Shown here one piece after another: positions 59,267-64,000 of a stretch of DNA of 64,000 nucleotides; position 1 is the first letter of the stretch, and each line of letters starts with the position of its first letter. The notes under the pieces are model-generated. The model ran no database searches, was not told where the DNA came from, and was given only the letters and a program-made list of their open reading frames with translations. The stretch comes from Nymphalis io (taxonomy: Eukaryota; Arthropoda; Insecta; Lepidoptera; Nymphalidae). Made by a program: the position numbers and the translations under genes. The stretch spans positions 5,372,468 through 5,436,467 of the forward strand of contig NC_065916.1 in NCBI RefSeq assembly GCF_905147045.1, written 5' to 3'.

Positions 59267-62203
59267 TTACTCCCCTTTTAATCGTTTGCTGAACTCTTCC
59301 TGTTGTAACTCTCGCCATTCCTTCTTAGCTTTCATGCGTTTTAATTGACCGTCCCTAGAAAAAAAATAATAAATTTTATTTACTTTTTAAGCATTATATA
59401 ATAATAATGATAAAATATATGGTAAAGTAAATAATATATATATATAAACCTAACAAAGTAAATAACATAAAATATACTTTAGAGTAGTAGAATTTAAAAG
59501 ACATTATTTAATACCCCCCCCCCCCCTATCAGGTAATATATGTCTTTTTCTGTACCCCTGATAAGTTGCATGCAAAATTTCACGACGATCAGTTAAGTAG
59601 TTAAGACGTGAAAGCTTAACAAACAAACTCACTTTCTCATTTATAATATTAGTAAGTAAGTAAAGATTTTGAATCGTCATATAACAATATTGAGTTAAAT
59701 GCGAAAGTACTTCCGAATGCAGATTCCACCGGGAAAAGCGGGTAAGAGCAGATAAATTTCTTAAATAATAAACTTATGTATAGATAATTAAAAAGCCGAG
59801 ACGGCCCAGTGGTAAGAACGCGTGAATCTTAACCGATGATCGTGGGTTCAAACCCGGGCAAGCTCCACTGAATTTTTATGTGCTTAATTTGCGATTATAA
59901 TTCATCTCGTGCTTTACGGTGAAGGAAAACATCGTGAGGAAACCTGCTTGTGTCGAATTTCACTGAAATTCTGCCACATGTGTATTCCACCAACCCGCAT
60001 TGGAGCAGCGTGGTGGAGTAAGCTTCAAACCTTCTCCTCAAAAAGGGAGAGGAGCCTCGCAGTGGGACATTCACAGGCTGTTATTTACTTACTTACTAGG
60101 TAATTAAATTTTCGATCTATAAAACAAACTTAGAGATTAATTAGATTAGAGAGAGAAAAAGAATATTGTTTCGCAATGTGAGCACAGGTGAGCTTGAAGA
60201 TAACATAGATGGATGAGCCAGTCACCACATGAGGTCGACGAGCCCCCCGCGGCGCGCGATGACGGCCTTGACGCGGTTGGCGAAGTCCACGGCGTTCTCG
60301 TCCTGCTCGCGGTGCATGGCGGGCAGGTACCACACGTCGCACACGATGGCCCACGACGTCATCATGTTCAGCAGGTAGTGCAGCATCCCGTAGCGGGAGC
60401 TGTTCCAGAACGCGTCGCCGAAGCGCGGGTCGTACCTGAAAAGATCTTTTTTTTAATTTTTTCTGGAGCAGATGGTGTTTTACTTCTGGGGCCGATTATG
60501 TTTTAATTTTCGGGGCTGATTATGTCAAATGTTACTGAATATTACTCGTCATCGATGGTGACGTCGATACTGTAAAGTAGAAGTATCAAACTCAACAATA
60601 TTTTATACAGCAACAATATTTTATTAAAAAAGTAAAATCTGAGGCCTTGATAGCCCAGTGGTTAGAACACCAATCTTACCCAAAGATTATGTGTTCACGA
60701 CTAAGTTTAATTAATCGACTGGTAACCATCGTGAGGGTTCCACCCACGTGTATACTTGGTTATCCACCAACCACGTGGGTGGAATCACACAGCTTAACTC
60801 CAAACCTGTCTCTCTTTTTGGGATATCGGAATTGTCATTTACAATAAATATAATAAGCGATCACCATCTTTCTAATTATTATAAGCTTATTATAAGCTAT
60901 CAAATGTTAAATTTTGTCCTTAGATACACAACTTGATATAGTAGATGGTAGGGTTTTGTGCAAGCCCGCCTGGGTAAGTACCACCACTTATCAAATATTC
61001 TACTGCCAAACAGCAAAAAAAGCCGAGATGGCCTAGTGGTTAGACGCGTGAAACAGATGATCGTGGTTTTAAACCCGGGCAAGCACCACTGAATTTTTAT
61101 GTGCTTAATTTGTGTTTATAATTCATCACGTGCTTGACGGTGAAAGAAAACATCGTGAGGAATTCTGCATGTGTCTAATTTCATTGAAATTCTGCCACAT
61201 GTGTATTCTACCAAACCGCATTGGAGCAGTGTGGTGGAATAAACTCCAAAAATTCTTCTTAAAAGGGAGAGGAGGCCTTAGCCCAACAGTGGGACATTAA
61301 CAGGCTGTTACTATTATACTATAAAAAGTAATATATAGTATTGTTGCGTTCCGGTTTGAAGGTTAAGAGAGTCAGTGTAACTTCAGGCACAAGGCTCAAC
61401 TTCGTTCCCAAAGTCGTTGGCGCATTGGCGTTGTAAGGAACGGTTAATACTTCTTACATCGAAAATGACTATAAGCGGTGATGACCACTTAATTTCTGGT
61501 GGCCCATTGCCCGTCCGCTTACCTTTAACATAAAAATATATATATATATAAATTCGTGTCGTACTTGATGGCGACCGGGTATATCGTGCCGCCGACTTCG
61601 AAGCTACCCTTCTTGAACTGCATCACGGATGTGTTGTTGATGCAAGTACCCTCGGGGAAGATCAGAATCGGTGGATTGTTGGCTACCGATATATGTTCTT
61701 TTAATCTGTTGAAATCGACTTCATATTAATATTATTTATGTATAATAACCTTATAAATTAAACGAATGAAGTTTTTAATAATAAATAATACATAGGAAAA
61801 GCAAAAAAAAAACACAAATTAATTAAGTATATTAAATAATGAATGACAGATTAAATAATGAAACAAATTTGAATACAATTCACGAATTCCATACAATTAA
61901 ATACAATTTACAAATGATTGAATTTCTTATTTCTTTTTTTTTTGATGGATTGTTTTGTGTATATTAATCCGTAAAAATATAGCCAAGATGGTACCAGCCA
62001 GTGCTAGAAGCATGTACAGATGGCAAGTTCGAACTTGGAAATAATAATAATAAATTCATATACATAAACAAAAATATTTATACCAACCTTCTCGCTACGG
62101 CATGTCTATCTTTGACCTCAGATCGTTCGAACCAGATATGGGGCGAAGCCCGAGCCAGGGCCCTCTGTAAGAGCCCTAGAAAACCATTATGTCGCTGACC
62201 AAT
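59267..62203 (-). CDS. Gpat4: Glycerol-3-phosphate acyltransferase 3/4-type, C-terminal exons
   Basis: Acylates glycerol 3-phosphate to lysophosphatidate at the ER membrane, the first step of glycerolipid synthesis. Exons visible, in transcript order: 62088-62203, 61565-61705, 60226-60435, 59267-59354; they join in phase. The first has PHIWFERSEVKDRHAVARR, the second FPEGTCINNTSVMQFKKGSF (acyltransferase motif III, glycerol-3-phosphate binding) and GGTIYPVAIKYD, the third FGDAFWNSSRYGM and MMTSWAIVCDVWYLP, the last WDGQLKR and a charged coiled tail ending at TAA 59267-59269. The upstream NHTSPID-type motif and membrane segments must lie beyond 64000. The combination of FERSEVKDRH with INNTSVM places it with GPAT3/4 rather than small AGPATs. 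Insects usually have a single such gene. The third exon is much richer in G and C than its surroundings. Confidence 0.93.
59793..60085 (+). repeat. SINE-B copy in the acyltransferase last intron
   Basis: GCCGAGACGGCCCAGTGGTA head, GGGTTCAAACCCGGGCAAGC box, to GCAGTGGGACATTCACAGGC. Confidence 0.88.
60945..61015 (+). repeat. SINE-A head fragment
   Basis: GGTAGGGTTTTGTGCAAGCC through TATTCTACTGCCAAACAGC. It is cut directly by the SINE-B that starts at 61019. Confidence 0.7.
61019..61310 (+). repeat. SINE-B copy in an acyltransferase intron
   Basis: GCCGAGATGGCCTAGTGGTT head to CCCAACAGTGGGACATTAAC. Inserted after or within SINE-A material (flanks at 60945 and 61340). Confidence 0.88.
61340..61545 (+). 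repeat. SINE-A 3' portion
   Basis: GTTGCGTTCCGGTTTGAAGG through GGTGGCCCATTGCCCGTCCG. Together with 60945-61015 it may be a single SINE-A split by the SINE-B between them. Confidence 0.7.
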
Positions 62204-63087
62204 CTGAAAACATTGTCAATTCAAACAATTTCAAAGTTCGTTAAAACAATAAAATTGAAAACTACATTTCCTACACATAAATGTTTATCGTTATGTTACA
62301 GCTTCATGTATTTTACGACCGAAAGACAAACGATGACGTCACGACAACTATTACTAGTTTATAGCAAACAGTTACTTCAAAACAATTTAAATAGAAAATA
62401 TGATCTATACAAATTTTAAACCTGAATAAGTTATCTAAAAACAAAACAACATCGAAGTTATTGATTTTATATATTATTTCTATATACATATATAAAAATC
62501 GATGTTGTATATCAAATTGAAACCGATTGACCAACATTATAAATTGCCCCATTTATATTTTTAGATGTAGGTTTCTACCATAACATACTACCAACTTTGT
62601 CTTCGTCACTGGACGGCGCTGCAACACATTAACTTCTACACTATTCATTAAATCGCTATGACATAGCTACATAATCAAAATCGACAATGCACGCGTGTTT
62701 TAGATAGTATATTATATTATTATGTAAGAGCTAGAAGCTAGAAGGCTTTCGAGTTGGTTTTTTTCGTCTGTACGTTTTTAAATTTATTTTTTGTATTACA
62801 TGTATATATTTTTTATGATCCGTTGCTAATTAAAATTATTTGATTCTAAAAAGTTCATAACGGTCGCCTTAAATCAGATGCATCGCGGTTTCGAATCATG
62901 ACACACTTTTGTTGAAGACATATTAATAACTTTCAAGTACAGGCATGGAATAAACCAAGATCATTCATAATAAAGCTAATATCTTCTACAAATCAATATT
63001 GTTCAATAGTTTTTGAGATTAGCTGTAACATAAAAATAAATCATCTGATTATTACTTTATCTAGTATCGATATTTTAACAACATTTA

Positions 63088-63212
63088 GCCCCTGATGGTT
63101 ATGTCTATACTTTACAATATTATGCCCCTGATGGTTACGTTTATACTTTACAATATTATGCCCCTGATGGTTACGTTTATACTTTACAACATTATGCCCC
63201 TGATGGTTTAAT
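63088..63212. repeat. 36-bp tandem repeat, about 3.4 copies
   Basis: GCCCCTGATGGTTACGTTTA starts at 63124 and 63160, with variant starts at 63088 and 63196. Period is exactly 36 bp. Units differ by one or two bases (ATGTC versus ACGTT). Confidence 0.92.
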
Positions 63213-63551
63213 TCGATGTTACGATGATTTCGTGAGGGTGAATAAGTGCCCCGTGATTAATTATGCACATGCATATCCCTCGAAAAGCAGTTATATAATA
63301 ACCAATATTATAATTGACATCACAAGATCCCGTCATACAGTTTGAACAACTTACCACTTAAACTTATATTCAATTAAGCGATAACCTAATTAAGAACATA
63401 TCTTGAATGCTATAAGACAATCACGGTTACAAGGGTTTATCGCATTGATTTGCAATTAATTAACTTAACTAATTATGACACCAAAACACAGTCTAATTAA
63501 GAAATTTTGTTTATTTCTAACAGTGCAATTCTGTAAGATTATTATTAGTAA

Positions 63552-63735
63552 AAACCTGTGAAAGTCCCACTGCTGGGCTAAGGCCTCTTTATGAGAAGGT
63601 TTGAAGCATATACTGCCAGTGCGCCACCAAAATTAGGAACTAAGATGTTATGTCCCTCGTACCTGCAATTACACTAGCTTACTCACCCTTCAAACCGGAA
63701 CACAACAATACCAAGAATTGCTGTATGGCGGTATT
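63552..63735 (-). repeat. SINE-B remnant followed by SINE-A fragment
   Basis: GTCCCACTGCTGGGCTAAGG (SINE-B, about 63563-63582) runs straight into reversed SINE-A from about 63615 (GCGCCACCAAAATTAGGAAC) to the GCGGTA at 63727. Confidence 0.75.
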
Positions 63736-64000
63736 TTTTTATTGAATATGTAGGCGGACGAGCACATGGGCAACCTGATGATACGTAGTCACCAAGGCCC
63801 ATAAACATTGGCATTGTAAGAAATGTTAACCATCGCTTACATCACCAATGCGCCACCAACCTTTGGAAATAAGATGTTATGTCCCTTGTGCCTGTTCACA
63901 CTGGCTCACTCACCCTTCAAACCGGAACATAGCAATACTAAGAATTGCTCTTTGGCGTTAGAATTTGTGATAAGTGACGTACATATCCAGACGGGCTTGT
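63736..64000 (-). repeat. SINE-A copy at right edge
   Basis: TTTTTTATTGAATATGTAGG start and full reversed body to GACGGGCTTGT at the edge, a direct tandem with the preceding fragment. Confidence 0.8.

Larger units (their letters stand above)
62204..64000. other. Acyltransferase intron and right edge
   Basis: No further acyltransferase exon was recognised up to 64000, so the intron upstream of 62203 is at least 1.8 kb. It holds a 36-bp tandem repeat and SINE-A copies. Frames at 62189-62552 look random. Confidence 0.55.

Noticed and set aside
60213..60506. Plus-strand 97-codon frame
   Set aside because: Antisense shadow of the GC-rich acyltransferase exon 60226-60435.
1..64000. CRISPR arrays, bacterial operons, rRNA genes
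   Set aside because: No regularly spaced direct repeats with unique spacers, no Shine-Dalgarno-led gene strings and no rRNA-like segments were seen. All genes are spliced eukaryotic genes except POFUT2.

Overview
The window is animal nuclear DNA, almost certainly from a butterfly or moth. It is AT-rich, the genes have many short GT-AG exons, and the introns are packed with short interspersed repeats of types common in Lepidoptera. No organism can be named from the sequence alone. I assembled five host genes exon by exon, checking that reading phase is kept across every junction, and one further gene enters from the right edge.

Layout, left to right. (1) Adar, the adenosine-to-inosine RNA editing enzyme, lies on the minus strand from 30793 down to at least 2395. 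Seventeen exons are visible (589 codons) and the last coding part lies beyond the left edge. (2) Its 11.8-kb intron 16 holds a complete, oppositely oriented secreted lipase gene (3188-13795, nine exons, 328 aa). Inside the last lipase intron is an unexplained 189-codon open exon (12162-12733). (3) Downstream of the Adar start is an intronless minus-strand protein O-fucosyltransferase 2 gene (32588-33790). (4) Head-to-head with it, 614 bp away, is Arp1/centractin (34405-39197, nine exons, 376 aa, the same length as the human protein). (5) An aldo-keto reductase follows (43393-52243) with two interchangeable first coding exons and six shared exons. (6) At 59267-62203, minus strand, are the last four exons of a GPAT3/4-type glycerol-3-phosphate acyltransferase, whose 5' part lies beyond the right edge.

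Repeats fill most of the rest. I use working labels. SINE-A is about 290 bp with a 3' poly-A tail after a CCTATTCTATA end. SINE-B is tRNA-derived, about 300 bp, with A and B boxes at its head. SINE-C is tRNA-like and about 330 bp. SINE-D is tRNA-derived and about 250 bp. Strand is given with the head first. There are also a hAT-type MITE with a perfect 8-bp target duplication, a 3' LINE fragment with a target duplication inside Arp1, a fragment of a LINE reverse-transcriptase C-terminus, a TGACGTCA-bearing repeat family, a 36-bp tandem repeat and (TA)n tracts.

The most interesting signal is in Adar itself. Its introns carry long inverted repeats that would fold into double-stranded RNA, the substrate of the enzyme the gene encodes. 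One is an inverted duplication of about 315 bp in intron 5. The other is a nearly identical inverted SINE pair flanking exon 15. The genes are otherwise unrelated in function; there is no operon-like logic.
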